DNA of 64,000 bases from Cognatundibacterium jejuense (GCF_014284255.1 NZ_JACOFV010000007.1:124001-188000); one strand, 5' to 3'; positions 28,625 through 38,863 are shown, counted from the stretch's first letter. The notes: generated by a model from the letters alone, not told the origin. Program-made: numbers and translations.

Positions 28625-28708
28625 AGATACTCCCCTCCTGTATATTTTTTCACCCCTTACACCGCATAGACATATAAGGTAAAAATAAAATAAGATTGGG
28701 GAGTATCT
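28625..28708. repeat. Inverted repeat in the trpB-trpA gap
   Basis: Eleven-base perfect arms AGATACTCCCC (28625-28635) and GGGGAGTATCT (28698-28708) enclose 62 nt, which contain an inner CCTTA (28656-28660) / TAAGG (28675-28679) pair. No target-site duplication is seen at the ends. It may be a folded intergenic RNA or a small relic element. Confidence 0.6.
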
Positions 28709-28746
28709 AAAAATCACAGTAGAAGTGCGAATAATGGTGCAAGAAT

Positions 28747-30027
28747 TTAAAGTTTTAAACCTGCCCGCTCGGCAACGGTATGCATATCCTTGTCGCCACG
28801 ACCAGATAAATTCGCCAAAATGATCTTATCTTTCGGCAACGTAGCTGCAAGTTTGCACGCATAGGCGAGCGCATGACTCGACTCTAAGGCGGGGATAATG
28901 CCCTCGATACGACAGCAATCGTGAAATGCCTTTAGTGCCTCGTCATCGGTAATGCCGACATATTGCGCCCTGCCGCTATCCTTCAACCACGCATGTTCAG
29001 GACCGACACCCGGATAATCCAGGCCAGCAGAAACAGAATGAGTTTCAATGACCTGCCCGTTTTCATCTTGCAGTAAATAAGTGCGATTGCCATGCAAAAC
29101 GCCAGGTGAGCCCGCAGTCAAAGAGGCGGAATGGCGACCAGTTTCCATCCCTTCACCCGCCGCTTCTACGCCAACCAATTGGGTTTGCGTCTGGTCAATG
29201 TAAGGATAAAAAATTCCCATTGCATTAGAGCCGCCGCCAACGCAAGCAATGACATAATCAGGCTGGCGTCCGGTTTGCTCCGGCATTTGCCATAAACATT
29301 CCTCGCCGATCACTGCCTGAAAATCACGCACCATCATAGGATAAGGATGCGGCCCTGCTACGGTACCAATGATGTAAAAGGTATTTTCGACATTCGTCAC
29401 CCAATCGCGCATCGCTTCGTTGAGGGCGTCTTTGAGGGTTTTTGAACCAGATTCCACAGGCACAACCGTCGCGCCTAGCAATTTCATCCGGTATACGTTT
29501 TGTGCCTGACGCTTAACGTCTTCCGACCCCATGTAGACCACGCATTCCAGCCCAAAACGTGCGCAAATGGTTGCCGTGGCAACGCCATGCTGACCGGCGC
29601 CGGTCTCAGCAATCACACGCGGCTTACCCATACGCTTGGCCAACAAAGCCTGACCGATTACATTGTTGATTTTGTGCGCACCGGTGTGATTTAAATCTTC
29701 ACGTTTGAAATAAATTTGCGCACCGCCCATCATTTCTGACCAGCGTTTTGCGTGGTAGACCGGTGACGGACGACCCACGAAATATTTCAATTCACTTCGA
29801 TACTCTTCCAAAAACGCCGGATCGTGTTGATAACGGGCGTAAGCGTCTTTAAGCTCAGTCAACGCATGCGTCAACGTCTCAGACACAAACGTTCCGCCAT
29901 ATTGACCAAAATGTCCACGAGCGTCAGGCAAGTGATAGCCTGAAGATTGGTATAACTCTTGTGGAGCGGCGCTTGTATTTGCCAATGCGCTCAGGCCAGA
30001 AATGCCTGCGCTTGATAAGTTTTTCAT
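28747..30027 (-). CDS. trpB: Tryptophan synthase beta chain TrpB
   Basis: PLP enzyme that joins indole and serine to tryptophan. The PLP lysine is K119 in HTGAHKINN; the phosphate-binding loop is [19 protein letters not shown] forms part of the indole tunnel. At 426 residues it carries an N-terminal extension of about 25 residues over the usual 400; the start at 30027 is kept because AAGGAA precedes it. It follows trpF by 22 bp. Confidence 0.96.
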   Translation of the reverse strand: MKNLSSAGISGLSALANTSAAPQELYQSSGYHLPDARGHFGQYGGTFVSETLTHALTELKDAYARYQHDPAFLEEYRSELKYFVGRPSPVYHAKRWSEMMGGAQIYFKREDLNHTGAHKINNVIGQALLAKRMGKPRVIAETGAGQHGVATATICARFGLECVVYMGSEDVKRQAQNVYRMKLLGATVVPVESGSKTLKDALNEAMRDWVTNVENTFYIIGTVAGPHPYPMMVRDFQAVIGEECLWQMPEQTGRQPDYVIACVGGGSNAMGIFYPYIDQTQTQLVGVEAAGEGMETGRHSASLTAGSPGVLHGNRTYLLQDENGQVIETHSVSAGLDYPGVGPEHAWLKDSGRAQYVGITDDEALKAFHDCCRIEGIIPALESSHALAYACKLAATLPKDKIILANLSGRGDKDMHTVAERAGLKL

Positions 30028-30049
30028 ACTATTCCTTTGGCGAAGCCAA

Positions 30050-30736
30050 TCAGGACAGCGCCTGACCGCTTACAGATAATTGATCCGCCTCACGTACCGC
30101 GTTGATAAACGCGTGTACTTTCGATTCATCCTTGATACCTTTTGCCAATTCGACACCACTACTGATGTCCACGGCAAAAGGCCGCACCTGACTAACTGCG
30201 CCAGTCGCGTTGTGTACGCTCAAGCCACCACTTAAAACGACCCGAGGCGCGAGCTCTTTTGGGATGAGAGACCAATCAAAAACCTTTCCACTACCGCCGT
30301 AACCTTCTACAAAGGTGTCGAGCAATAAACCATGAAACAAAGGACTTGCAGCACGATATGCTGCCTCCCATTCTAACAAATCATTGGCGTTTGTGTCAGG
30401 CTTGACGCGAAATGCTTTTAAAAATGGCCGATTAACGGCTGCGGCCAGGCTGGCGCACTGCTGCGGCGTCTCATCACCATGAAACTGCAAAAGTTGCACT
30501 GGAGCTTGAGCCACTATCTCCCGCAATTCAGTTTCAGACACATTGACGAACAATCCAACACTAATCACAAACGGCGGCATTGCACGCAACAACTCCGCCG
30601 CCTGCATCGGATTTACATAGCGCGGACTCGGCGGATAAAACACAAAACCCAGTGCATCCACCCCGGCCACCGTCACCATTTTCACATCCGCCACGGTAGT
30701 AATCCCACATACTTTTATTCTGGTTCTGTGCTGCAT
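30050..30736 (-). CDS. trpF: Phosphoribosylanthranilate isomerase TrpF
   Basis: Amadori isomerase of tryptophan synthesis. The family N-terminus RIKVCGIT places catalytic Cys10, and [10 protein letters not shown] carries the general acid Asp. I start at 30736 ([13 protein letters not shown]); the frame to 30814 adds 26 residues with no family match. Length 228 is standard. It heads the trpF-trpB-trpA-accD-folC run; the truA and fimV genes that usually precede it in Burkholderiales are missing, and an EPS gene lies divergently upstream instead. Confidence 0.95.
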   Translation of the reverse strand: MQHRTRIKVCGITTVADVKMVTVAGVDALGFVFYPPSPRYVNPMQAAELLRAMPPFVISVGLFVNVSETELREIVAQAPVQLLQFHGDETPQQCASLAAAVNRPFLKAFRVKPDTNANDLLEWEAAYRAASPLFHGLLLDTFVEGYGGSGKVFDWSLIPKELAPRVVLSGGLSVHNATGAVSQVRPFAVDISSGVELAKGIKDESKVHAFINAVREADQLSVSGQALS

Positions 30737-30896
30737 GAGAAAGAAACCCCCAAAAATTAAATTCATCTGCCACAACTTTACGCAACCCGACAAAAATTGC
30801 ATACAAAAGCTCAACTATTTACCATTTATCACAATGCAAAGACATCAAGTTCTGCGACAATCTCAGACACATTCATGACAATTCTGAAGCAGGCTT

Positions 30897-31691
30897 ATGA
30901 CAACGATTTCCTCGCATCAAGATCACAGCAAGAACATCACGCATTTATTCGGACTCAATATTCATCGCATGCGATTTGATGAGGCTAGTCAGCATTTGCT
31001 TGACGTCGCGACGCAACGCGACCATCTGAGTCGCATCGTCGTCACGCCGAACGTCGATCACATCGTCAAACTCGAACCCCAAGCCGAGTTCAAAGCACTA
31101 TACGCCACTTCGGATTATATCTTCGCAGACGGCATGCCAATCGTGTGGGCCAGCAAAATGTGTCCGCAAGCTCTGCCAGAACGGGTCACAGGTGCCGATT
31201 TATTCGTTTCTCTTTGCAAAGGAAGCATCGCTAAAGGCGCGTCCATTTTTATTCTTGGCGGCATGCCTGGCCAGGAATCGGAGTTACTAAACTCTTTTGC
31301 CAGAGTTTATCCCGGCCTGAAAGTCAATATTTTTTGCCCTTCTATGCAATTCACACCGGATGGCGCTGAGGCTGACCAGGCGATAAAGCTGATACAAGAA
31401 ACTCAACCTAATATTTTATTTGTTTGCCTCGGCATGCCCAAGCAGGAGTATTTTGCATTCAGATACAAGCGTGAACAAACCAGCAATAACGTACCTTTAA
31501 TTCTATGCGTTGGCGCTGCGATGGAATTTGCACTAGGCCAAAAAAAGCGCGCCCCGCTATGGATGCAAAAAATCGGCATGGAATGGTTTTGGCGACTCGC
31601 CAGCGAGCCACGCCGACTATGGCAACGTTATACGATACAGGGATCAAAATTTTTCGGCATATTGCTCAGAGAACGAAAAAAACACAAATAA
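30897..31691 (+). CDS. WecG/TagA/CpsF-family glycosyltransferase
   Basis: Transfers an N-acetylhexosamine-type sugar (for example N-acetylmannosamine) to a lipid-linked intermediate. The GT26 fold is recognised from VTPNVDHIVKLE (about 50-61), YIFADGMPIVWASK (about 77-90), FILGGMPGQESE and the C-terminal PLWMQKIGMEWFWRLASEPRRLWQRY, which is diagnostic. Length is 264. It is divergent from trpF and is probably part of the EPS locus, though separated from the rest by aceA and a hydrolase gene. Confidence 0.9.
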   Translation: MTTISSHQDHSKNITHLFGLNIHRMRFDEASQHLLDVATQRDHLSRIVVTPNVDHIVKLEPQAEFKALYATSDYIFADGMPIVWASKMCPQALPERVTGADLFVSLCKGSIAKGASIFILGGMPGQESELLNSFARVYPGLKVNIFCPSMQFTPDGAEADQAIKLIQETQPNILFVCLGMPKQEYFAFRYKREQTSNNVPLILCVGAAMEFALGQKKRAPLWMQKIGMEWFWRLASEPRRLWQRYTIQGSKFFGILLRERKKHK

Positions 31692-31742
31692 AATGCTCCC
31701 AACAAGCAACAACAAGACCCACACTTACGCTCACACCCATCG

Positions 31743-33203
31743 TCAATGCTTCACAGGATCAGTGCTTGTCATTTCGCAGCGCTGATCTTGTGAGATGCCC
31801 TTTTCTACAAAATTTTTGGCATGCTGTATAAAACAGGATGGCGCGACCCACAGAGTGAAATGCGGCGCACCAATCACACTGACTATACTGATCGCGCTGG
31901 CTTGCACTGTTTTCCTGATTGCATCAACATGATTTAGCGCACCTTCATAGGAAGTTTTTGGATCGAGAGTGCCACTAAAAACCAACATCGGCGGCAATTG
32001 TTGAGGTAGTTTGCCAAAGTATTTATCGTGCGAATACGTTGGCAAAGCTGGTTCAATCAGCATTTCTGGCAGACGGCTTGTAAACAATAGCCCTTGCTCT
32101 TCTTGCCTGAGTTCAGGAAGGCTCAACTTTGGTCGCAAATTATTTTCCGAAGTACTGATAATGCTAACTAAAGGAATAGAAGGAGTAAGCTGAGGAAAAT
32201 CACCCAATGATGAACCTGCTTGTTTCATAATGCTAATAACGGACTGCAATTCAACATTTCCTCCGTGCGCCAAATCCTTTATCAAAAATGGTATTCGCGC
32301 TCGCGCCTTTGGTATATCAAGCAAACTCCCAAAAAAATGCTTGAGGTTCTTGCCTGGCACTTGAGTGACTAACTCCGGTTGTTTCTGCGCCGCAGCCAAG
32401 AGATGAACATAGCTTTGCTCTGCACTCTCCCCTAGTATTGAATGACATTCGGGCTGGACATCGCATTCAGCCAAGACTTTGCGTCCAACTTCATCTACTA
32501 AATGTGAACGATGGCTTAAATCCCACTTAAGATCAGTTTGCATCGGCACGAGTGAATCAAGTATCATGCCATTGACAGCAAGCGGCCCAATTTGCAGCGC
32601 ACGCAAAATTAATTGCGTACCGTAGGAAACACCGTACAAATACACTGGCTTATGCTTATCTGACTCAGCGATCAGATGACGCAAATCGTAAGCTGCGTTG
32701 GTGATGGTAAATACTTTGGCCAAATCAGGATGCGTCAGTATCCGCTTAAAACACGTCCCCCACTCTGCACCAACCAATGACATACCACCTGGACTTTCAC
32801 TCCCCTCTTCAAGCGGACAAAGCCGGGTTGAATATCCAGTTCCACGATGATCAGGCAAGATCAGATAGAAGTCAGGAAAGCTCTGGCGCAACACACTTAC
32901 CATCGCGTACAAGGATGCACCAGACTCACCAGGACCGCCCGACACCAACCAGACAGTACCCTTTGATTGACCGGGAGCCGGGAATTTACGCACAAATATG
33001 CTGATTTCCTTTGTTGAATCAATGTCCAGAGATGCCGGCACCTCCGTATATGAAAGCGGTAATGACATTGTTTTACACAAGCTACCCGCCAGTCCAGCAA
33101 TGCTTGTCGCATCCTGATAGGGGGTAAACTCAGTAGCATAAACGGGACTCAACATCATCATGCTCGCAAATCCGATCACGAGCATCTTCACGAGATTTTT
33201 CAT
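31743..33203 (-). CDS. Secreted S33-type alpha/beta hydrolase (TAP-like)
   Basis: Exported hydrolase resembling the tripeptidyl aminopeptidase/prolyl aminopeptidase group. A signal peptide (KNLVKMLVIGFASMMMLSPVYA, shown in part) ends near residue 23. The oxyanion segment GGPGES lies at 89-94, the nucleophile elbow GVSYG gives Ser193, and APHFTLW near the C-terminus supplies the His within a TAP-like C-terminal domain that keeps a cysteine pair. Length is 486. Substrate unknown: a peptide or an ester, perhaps an acyl group on the polysaccharide. A perfect palindrome (33244-33257) lies just upstream. Confidence 0.8.
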   Translation of the reverse strand: MKNLVKMLVIGFASMMMLSPVYATEFTPYQDATSIAGLAGSLCKTMSLPLSYTEVPASLDIDSTKEISIFVRKFPAPGQSKGTVWLVSGGPGESGASLYAMVSVLRQSFPDFYLILPDHRGTGYSTRLCPLEEGSESPGGMSLVGAEWGTCFKRILTHPDLAKVFTITNAAYDLRHLIAESDKHKPVYLYGVSYGTQLILRALQIGPLAVNGMILDSLVPMQTDLKWDLSHRSHLVDEVGRKVLAECDVQPECHSILGESAEQSYVHLLAAAQKQPELVTQVPGKNLKHFFGSLLDIPKARARIPFLIKDLAHGGNVELQSVISIMKQAGSSLGDFPQLTPSIPLVSIISTSENNLRPKLSLPELRQEEQGLLFTSRLPEMLIEPALPTYSHDKYFGKLPQQLPPMLVFSGTLDPKTSYEGALNHVDAIRKTVQASAISIVSVIGAPHFTLWVAPSCFIQHAKNFVEKGISQDQRCEMTSTDPVKH

Positions 33204-33243
33204 TACCTACCCTTCGCTAGTATTTATTTTTTAGACAATTATA

Positions 33244-33257
33244 AACTTTGCAAAGTT
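33244..33257. promoter_or_regulatory. Perfect palindrome upstream of the S33 hydrolase gene
   Basis: AACTTTGCAAAGTT, 14 bp with perfect dyad symmetry, 41 bp before the hydrolase start. It contains the TTTGCAAA core reported for short-chain acyl-CoA regulators of the RamB/PccR type. That resemblance is only suggestive. Confidence 0.4.
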
Positions 33258-33357
33258 ACTTCAGTAATTGATATTTTCAGGCAACATGCATCAGCCTTCA
33301 TCACACACAACAACTCGGTCTATCGATCACGACAACGGATTAGTGTCCAGATAGACA

Positions 33358-33387
33358 AAAGCCGCACTTCATAAAAAGAGCGGCTTT
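33358..33387 (-). terminator. Probable terminator downstream of aceA
   Basis: AAAGCCGC (33358-33365) and GCGGCTTT (33380-33387) form a perfect 8-bp stem with a 14-nt loop. The T-run is short on both strands. Confidence 0.6.
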
Positions 33388-33458
33388 CGCTTTACTACGG
33401 GAGATATTTGCAATCGCAAGGCATTAACTAAAATACCTTGCGTTAGCTTCAACAAAAA

Positions 33459-34757
33459 TTAAGCAACTTTTTTCGCATCGAAGAATTGTTCATCTTCTGT
33501 CGAGCCGTGCAACGCTGTCGTTGAAGATTGACCTTGTTGAATCACTTGCGTAACGGCATCAAAGTAACCTGTACCTACTTCGCGTTGGTGTTTCACTGCT
33601 GTAAAGCCTTTTTCTGCTGCTGCGAATTCAGCTTCTTGCAATTCAACGAAAGCAGACATTTGGTTACGAGCATAGCCATGAGCCAGGTTGAACATGCCGT
33701 AGTTCAATGCATGGAAACCAGCCAACGTGATGAATTGGAATTTGTAACCCAATTTACCCAATTCTTTCTGGAATTTAGCAATCGTTGCATCGTCCAGATT
33801 TTTCTTCCAGTTGAAAGATGGTGAGCAGTTGTAGGACAACAATTTACCCGGGAACTTAGCATGGATTGCATCAGCAAATGCTTTAGCAAATTCCAAATCA
33901 GGCTTACCAGTTTCACACCAGATCATGTCTGCGTATTCTGCATAGGCCAAACCACGGGAGATCGCTTGTTCCAGACCTGGTTTAGTTTTGTAGAAACCTT
34001 CCACTGTACGTTCACCAGTCAGGAATGGTTTGTCGTTGTCATCTACGTCAGAAGTCAACAAATCTGCGGCTTCAGCATCGGTACGTGCCAACAACACAGT
34101 TGGTGTACCCATGACGTCAGCAGCCAGACGTGCTGCATTGAGCTTCTCAACCGCTTCACGTGTCGGAACCAATACTTTACCGCCCATGTGACCGCATTTT
34201 TTTACGGAAGCTAATTGATCTTCAAAGTGAACGCCAGATGCGCCCGCTTCGATCATGGCTTTCATCAATTCAAATGCATTCAGTACGCCACCAAAACCCG
34301 CTTCAGCATCAGCAACGATAGGCGCAAAGTAATCGATATCGCCCTTGCCTTCGGACCATTGAATCTGATCTGCACGTGTCAATGTATTGTTGATGCGTTT
34401 AACAACCAGTGGCACTGAATTCGCTGGATACAAGGATTGATCTGGATACATTTCGCCAGCAACGTTAGCGTCGCCAGCCACTTGCCAACCAGACAGATAA
34501 ATCGCCTTCAAACCAGCTTTTACCTGTTGCATCGCTTGGTTACCGGTCAAAGCGCCCAGCGCATTAATGAATGGTTCGTTGTTAACCAGATCCCATAATT
34601 TGATCGAACCATTTTTAGCGAGCGTGTGCTCAACTTTGATGGAACCACGCAGACGAACGACGTCTTCTGCCGTGTAATTACGTTTAATACCTTTCCAGCG
34701 TGGATTGGTATCCCAGTCTTTTTGCAATTCAGCTACTTGTTGTGCGCGTGTTGTCAT
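33459..34757 (-). CDS. aceA: Isocitrate lyase AceA
   Basis: Cleaves isocitrate to glyoxylate and succinate in the glyoxylate shunt, allowing growth on acetate and fatty acids. The catalytic signature KKCGHMGGK is present (active-site Cys), as are the Mg-binding [10 protein letters not shown]-type segment ([10 protein letters not shown]) and ARTDAEAA. Length 432 is normal. The start follows CAGGAGAGAAGC. Malate synthase is not nearby. Its position amid EPS genes looks accidental. Confidence 0.97.
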   Translation of the reverse strand: MTTRAQQVAELQKDWDTNPRWKGIKRNYTAEDVVRLRGSIKVEHTLAKNGSIKLWDLVNNEPFINALGALTGNQAMQQVKAGLKAIYLSGWQVAGDANVAGEMYPDQSLYPANSVPLVVKRINNTLTRADQIQWSEGKGDIDYFAPIVADAEAGFGGVLNAFELMKAMIEAGASGVHFEDQLASVKKCGHMGGKVLVPTREAVEKLNAARLAADVMGTPTVLLARTDAEAADLLTSDVDDNDKPFLTGERTVEGFYKTKPGLEQAISRGLAYAEYADMIWCETGKPDLEFAKAFADAIHAKFPGKLLSYNCSPSFNWKKNLDDATIAKFQKELGKLGYKFQFITLAGFHALNYGMFNLAHGYARNQMSAFVELQEAEFAAAEKGFTAVKHQREVGTGYFDAVTQVIQQGQSSTTALHGSTEDEQFFDAKKVA

Positions 34758-34807
34758 GCTTCTCTCCTGTGGTCAAAACGAATGAAATGTGTGTTCCGTT
34801 GAGATCA

Positions 34808-34836
34808 ATAATAGGAGATTTTTTGCATAGCAACAA
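34808..34836 (-). promoter_or_regulatory. Predicted sigma-70 promoter of aceA
   Basis: On the minus strand TTGTTG (34831-34836) is separated by exactly 17 bp from TATTAT (34808-34813), about 50 bp upstream of the aceA ATG. Confidence 0.55.
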
Positions 34837-34837
34837 G

Positions 34838-34851
34838 GTCTTATATAAGAC
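34838..34851. promoter_or_regulatory. Palindromic operator candidate at the aceA -35 box
   Basis: GTCTTATATAAGAC, a perfect 14-bp palindrome one base upstream of the predicted -35 hexamer. The placement suits a dimeric regulator such as a GntR-type protein. The identity of the regulator is not known. Confidence 0.5.
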
Positions 34852-35069
34852 ATATAACTTTTTTTAAATCGTTTAAAAACAAATACTTAAATATACTTTT
34901 TTGCGATACGAAATGCTTTTTCTTAGAATGAGAAAAATAAATTGTGCATCAAAGGATCAATTTTTCACAATGCGATAAGCTGTTTTCACATTACAAGATT
35001 TTGCGTAAAAAGAGCTACTTAAGCCTGACGTAAATCTATTTCTTAGCTAAAAAACTTTAAATAACCTGA

Positions 35070-37493
35070 TTAATCCACAAGCAAAACTTCATACCAAGGC
35101 GAAGATTTATTTAAAGAAACTTTAAATCCGCGATCAGTTTTCAAAATATCACTACCAGCAACTGGAGCGAGCCGTTGCCCATCCTGATCCAGTGGATAGA
35201 TCACCATACGCTTAGCATTAGAAGGATAGAAAAAACTCACATTAATCCGCTCCAGCCACACTGGCCCTGTCGCATCACGCGGACCAGAAGGCTTCGATGC
35301 ACTAGAAGCATCAGGTTCAAGAGTCCACCAACCACGATCGCCAGGGTAAGCAATCAGATTTTTAGGGCGGGCCGGAAATACATCGGGCTGACTACCCGTC
35401 GTCGCTCCGCTTACCGTGAGCAATAAACGACGCGACTTATTCAACGGCTTGGCGTCGCGCGTTACCAGCATCATCACGCCAAATTGCCGCCCTTCTTTGG
35501 AAAATACCGGGGAGATTAGTTCGCTCGAACCAGCCAGGCTCGTGGCTTGAGAAAATCCGGCAAACATTGCACTATAAGCTCCGGATGCACGTAGATTAGG
35601 TGCATCGCGATCACTGACCAAGTGACCATCGTTGGCGGACCAAAACGCGCCAGCCAACTCCTTGTCCGTTGAATTTTTATTTTGATGCGACGACACTGCA
35701 CTATTCAGAGCACCATTACCAGTGCCGCTGTTTTGCAGCAAATATGCGCCAACACGTTTGGTAAAGGCATCCCTCACATCAAGATCGAAGGTGCGCCTGA
35801 TGTATTCGATATATGCATCTGACGTTGCCCCCTCGCCCATCGCACCTACCATCAGACGCGCATCGGGCGTCATAGTGACCACAGATTGCTCACGCAAAAC
35901 AGGAATTTGAAACTGTCTGAACATCGCCGCAGAAACGCCCGTCGTTGCAATTTGCCCGCCCATACCAGACAAGCTAAAACTATCGGGCAACGCTCTCCAG
36001 GTATTTCCATCTGCATACTGAAACAAAAACAAACCATCCCAATCCTGGGCGCTGGCAATTGCCGTGACGACGGGCATAATTTCGGCGCTTTGACGATTTG
36101 GGTAGGCTTGATTAAATTCACTAATCACAAAAGGCTTTTGGATGTCACGATAAAAAGCCTGTTTTAATAAAGGCGCCCAGCCTTCACGTACAGCGGAATG
36201 ATCACGAATGCGCCAATCATTTCTATCCCAGGATTGATGCGGAAAATCGTAGTGATCCACATAAAAATGCTGGTCCAGATAATCCATATTCTTTTGCGAA
36301 TCTGCATTAATGATGCCGCCGTAGTACATTTGCGTTCCGGTGAGAGGTACCAGATCACCCACTTCCGAACGAACCGCCTGCCGGATCGTCTCGAAATATT
36401 GCTTATCCATTTCCGATAAAAAACGGACAAAGTCAAGAACACGGCGCCCCGCCCCCTCCTCCTGCACTTCAAATTTTGGCTCAAGAATCGATGGAGATTT
36501 TACATCAATTTTGGCCAGCGCCCGCTTCGCCAGTTGCTGGCCATGCGCCAACCAACCATCGCCAAATGCCAATACCCGCGCCTCATCCTGTCTGACCAAC
36601 AATGCACCTTGCTTAGTCAGTCCGCAACTACCCCAGACGCGACAAGCTTTATCAAGACTACCGTATTGCCGTACAGCCCAGCGTTGCCATTGTTGCTGCA
36701 AGAGGCGCTGATATTCTCCTTGTAAGCCATCTACATCTTTTCTTTGCCAGGCGCCGACCAAAGAAGATTCATTATTAATTTCTATCATCGCCAAAGCAGG
36801 ATCATTGTTCAAATCCAGACGTCGTATCAATTGTTTTGCATATTCAACCTGTAAAGCGATCATGCGTGGTTCAAACAAATGCAGAGGACTGCTGGCAAAC
36901 GGCATATTTTCACCTGGCACCAAGGGCGTCAGTTGATCGACAACGTATCTGAATGAATAACCGACGTGCAGATTCAAATTAACGTAAATACCCTCACGCC
37001 TGAGTGCATCGATGAATGTTTTCAATCTTTGCACTGCAGATTGATTGAAACTTGGAAAAGCACCCGTGGTCAGGATACCTTGCGGCTTGTCTTCGCTATC
37101 GTTCAGTACCGTATCAAGATGATGCAGGCGGACTGCATTGAAGCCCAGACTACGTAAGCGTCTGGAAATTTTTGGTGCGTCTTCTTCTTTTGGAAAATTC
37201 GCAGCACCAGTAAGACTGATGCCAAATAAACGCACACGTTGATCATCTTTTGTTTGTGGCTGGCAATCACCACCAACTCTGTAGAAATGCGCCCCTTTAA
37301 CGAATAAACGATCTGCTGGACCTAAGGGATGATTCAGTCCACTAAAATCAGTAATGCTCGCCATCTGATCTTCGTTAATCGTAAATGGGTACCACTCTAT
37401 ATTCGATGCCTGCGCGTTGCACGGCGCCACGCTGACCATGAACAGCAAAGCAAAAAAGAGAACGCGCGGGAATTTTCTTGGAAAATAGTTCAT
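35070..37493 (-). CDS. Large secreted glycoside hydrolase, clan GH-A-like
   Basis: Exported protein of 807 residues. The start at 37493 (MNYFPRKFPRVLFFALLF) gives a signal peptide ending near APCNAQA; the longer frame to 37577 is rejected. A (beta/alpha)8 glycosidase domain follows: RLRSLGFNAVRLHHLD, then the acid/base pair N241-E242 in INNESSLVG, then a likely nucleophile E459 in VISEFNQAYPN. This Asn-Glu plus strand-7 Glu pattern is typical of clan GH-A (GH5-like). The C-terminal 300 residues look like beta-sandwich modules. It is divergent from the polymerase gene by 62 bp, so it probably acts on the EPS made here. Confidence 0.75.
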   Translation of the reverse strand: MNYFPRKFPRVLFFALLFMVSVAPCNAQASNIEWYPFTINEDQMASITDFSGLNHPLGPADRLFVKGAHFYRVGGDCQPQTKDDQRVRLFGISLTGAANFPKEEDAPKISRRLRSLGFNAVRLHHLDTVLNDSEDKPQGILTTGAFPSFNQSAVQRLKTFIDALRREGIYVNLNLHVGYSFRYVVDQLTPLVPGENMPFASSPLHLFEPRMIALQVEYAKQLIRRLDLNNDPALAMIEINNESSLVGAWQRKDVDGLQGEYQRLLQQQWQRWAVRQYGSLDKACRVWGSCGLTKQGALLVRQDEARVLAFGDGWLAHGQQLAKRALAKIDVKSPSILEPKFEVQEEGAGRRVLDFVRFLSEMDKQYFETIRQAVRSEVGDLVPLTGTQMYYGGIINADSQKNMDYLDQHFYVDHYDFPHQSWDRNDWRIRDHSAVREGWAPLLKQAFYRDIQKPFVISEFNQAYPNRQSAEIMPVVTAIASAQDWDGLFLFQYADGNTWRALPDSFSLSGMGGQIATTGVSAAMFRQFQIPVLREQSVVTMTPDARLMVGAMGEGATSDAYIEYIRRTFDLDVRDAFTKRVGAYLLQNSGTGNGALNSAVSSHQNKNSTDKELAGAFWSANDGHLVSDRDAPNLRASGAYSAMFAGFSQATSLAGSSELISPVFSKEGRQFGVMMLVTRDAKPLNKSRRLLLTVSGATTGSQPDVFPARPKNLIAYPGDRGWWTLEPDASSASKPSGPRDATGPVWLERINVSFFYPSNAKRMVIYPLDQDGQRLAPVAGSDILKTDRGFKVSLNKSSPWYEVLLVD

Positions 37494-37555
37494 GAAATAA
37501 GTCGCAGTAGCCAAGCAAGCCATTAGAATATCGTACAAACAATCATCCAACATAG

Positions 37556-38863
37556 ATGTCAATGAAGAATACTGCAATCGCTCTGGAAGATCGCACCATG
37601 AATGACTACGAAATGATACTAATTCGTCTCATGGTCGTGTTATTTGCAGTGTTTTCGTTATTGCCTTACGGAATCTCTTGGGACTACACGGGGTCATCCG
37701 CCTTGACGATGGAAGGCTCTATCACCACCAAACTCGAATGGGGTGGATTAATCAGTCTCTCGATGATTGTGCTATACCGGCATTTACCTGAGGCGCTGGC
37801 TGATGCGCGTAACCTCAATCCCTTTCTTGTCACCATCTTGCTATGGTGTTTATTATCAAGTCTTTGGTCACCTTTGCCTGGCGTAACATTTAAAAGAGCA
37901 ATTCAATTGTACGGCCTCGTCATGATCGCCATCGCAATCAATATGGCGCCGCGCCCTTTGGCATTGCTGCTTAAATATTTGCTCTATCCATTAATGGGGA
38001 TTTTATTATTGTCACTCTTTATGGTAATCACATCACCGAGTTTGGGTATCGATTACGCATTAGGTGGCGCTTGGCGTGGGGCCTTATCCCAAAAAAATGA
38101 ATTAGGTCAGGTTGCGGCAGTGTCGATTCTTTTGTGGCAAGCACGCGCATGCACAGAGAAGCTTGATATACGGGTTCTTTTAACTGCAATAGGGTTTAGC
38201 TTTTTTATGCTGGTGATGAGTAAAAGCTCAACCAGCTTACTCATCACGCTGATTACCAGTGCCATTTTTCATGTACTCAGAAAACGCCATTTAAGTTCGG
38301 ATTACCCACTAACCCGGATAGCGCTGGTGTTTTGTTGTTTGATTCTCATCGCACTTTATTTGTTTTTCATGCAGGAATCGCGCTTCCCGACCTGGTCTGA
38401 GATTTCATCACCGATTGCACATATCTTCGGCAAAGGTTCTGACCTCACTGGACGGACAGATATTTGGGAATTAGTTATATTAGAAATTCGTAAGCATTGG
38501 GTAATGGGTCTGGGCTATGGCGCATTCTGGTTGGGGCCGGATAGCCTCTCTCAATTCATCATTACAGCGCTTAACTGGATTCCCTTACAGTCACATAATG
38601 GCTATCTGGATATTTTGAACGAACAAGGTATGGTCGGCCTCACTTTATGCGTTTTATGCCTGTTCGCGCAAGTCGTCAGTCTGGTGATCATGGGACGTAA
38701 AGACAGAACACAGGCCGCTTTCTGGGCTGCAATGCTATTTGTCACAGTGGTGACTAATTTTACCGAAAGCAGCTTATTCCGCGGATTTGGATTTCAGAAT
38801 GTATTCTTTATTTTCGCTTTGGTGGCCTGCACATCGGCGAATCGAAGACTAAAAGAAAGCTAG
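37556..38863 (+). CDS. O-antigen ligase/Wzy-type polysaccharide polymerase
   Basis: Integral membrane protein with about ten to eleven hydrophobic helices over 435 residues. The Wzy_C signature is visible in the large periplasmic loop and after it: SDLTGRTDIWELVILEIRKHWVMGLGYGAFW, then LQSHNGYLDILNEQGMVGL. This family either polymerises repeat units or ligates them to lipid. In this context polymerase of the EPS is more likely. Starts at 37556, 37562 and 37598 are all possible. Confidence 0.88.
   Translation: MSMKNTAIALEDRTMNDYEMILIRLMVVLFAVFSLLPYGISWDYTGSSALTMEGSITTKLEWGGLISLSMIVLYRHLPEALADARNLNPFLVTILLWCLLSSLWSPLPGVTFKRAIQLYGLVMIAIAINMAPRPLALLLKYLLYPLMGILLLSLFMVITSPSLGIDYALGGAWRGALSQKNELGQVAAVSILLWQARACTEKLDIRVLLTAIGFSFFMLVMSKSSTSLLITLITSAIFHVLRKRHLSSDYPLTRIALVFCCLILIALYLFFMQESRFPTWSEISSPIAHIFGKGSDLTGRTDIWELVILEIRKHWVMGLGYGAFWLGPDSLSQFIITALNWIPLQSHNGYLDILNEQGMVGLTLCVLCLFAQVVSLVIMGRKDRTQAAFWAAMLFVTVVTNFTESSLFRGFGFQNVFFIFALVACTSANRRLKES

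Larger units (their letters stand above)
34758..35069. other. aceA promoter region (312 bp)
   Basis: Contains the aceA promoter and operator (listed separately). The rest, 34860-35069, is AT-rich with repeated TTGCGAT-like words (near 34900 and 34972) and no credible gene. The glycosidase gene ends at 35070 on the same strand, so this gap is also its 3' side. Confidence 0.5.

Noticed and set aside
28514-28717. 67-residue minus-strand frame overlapping the start of trpA
   Set aside because: Overlaps trpA in another frame and covers the inverted repeat; no start signal.
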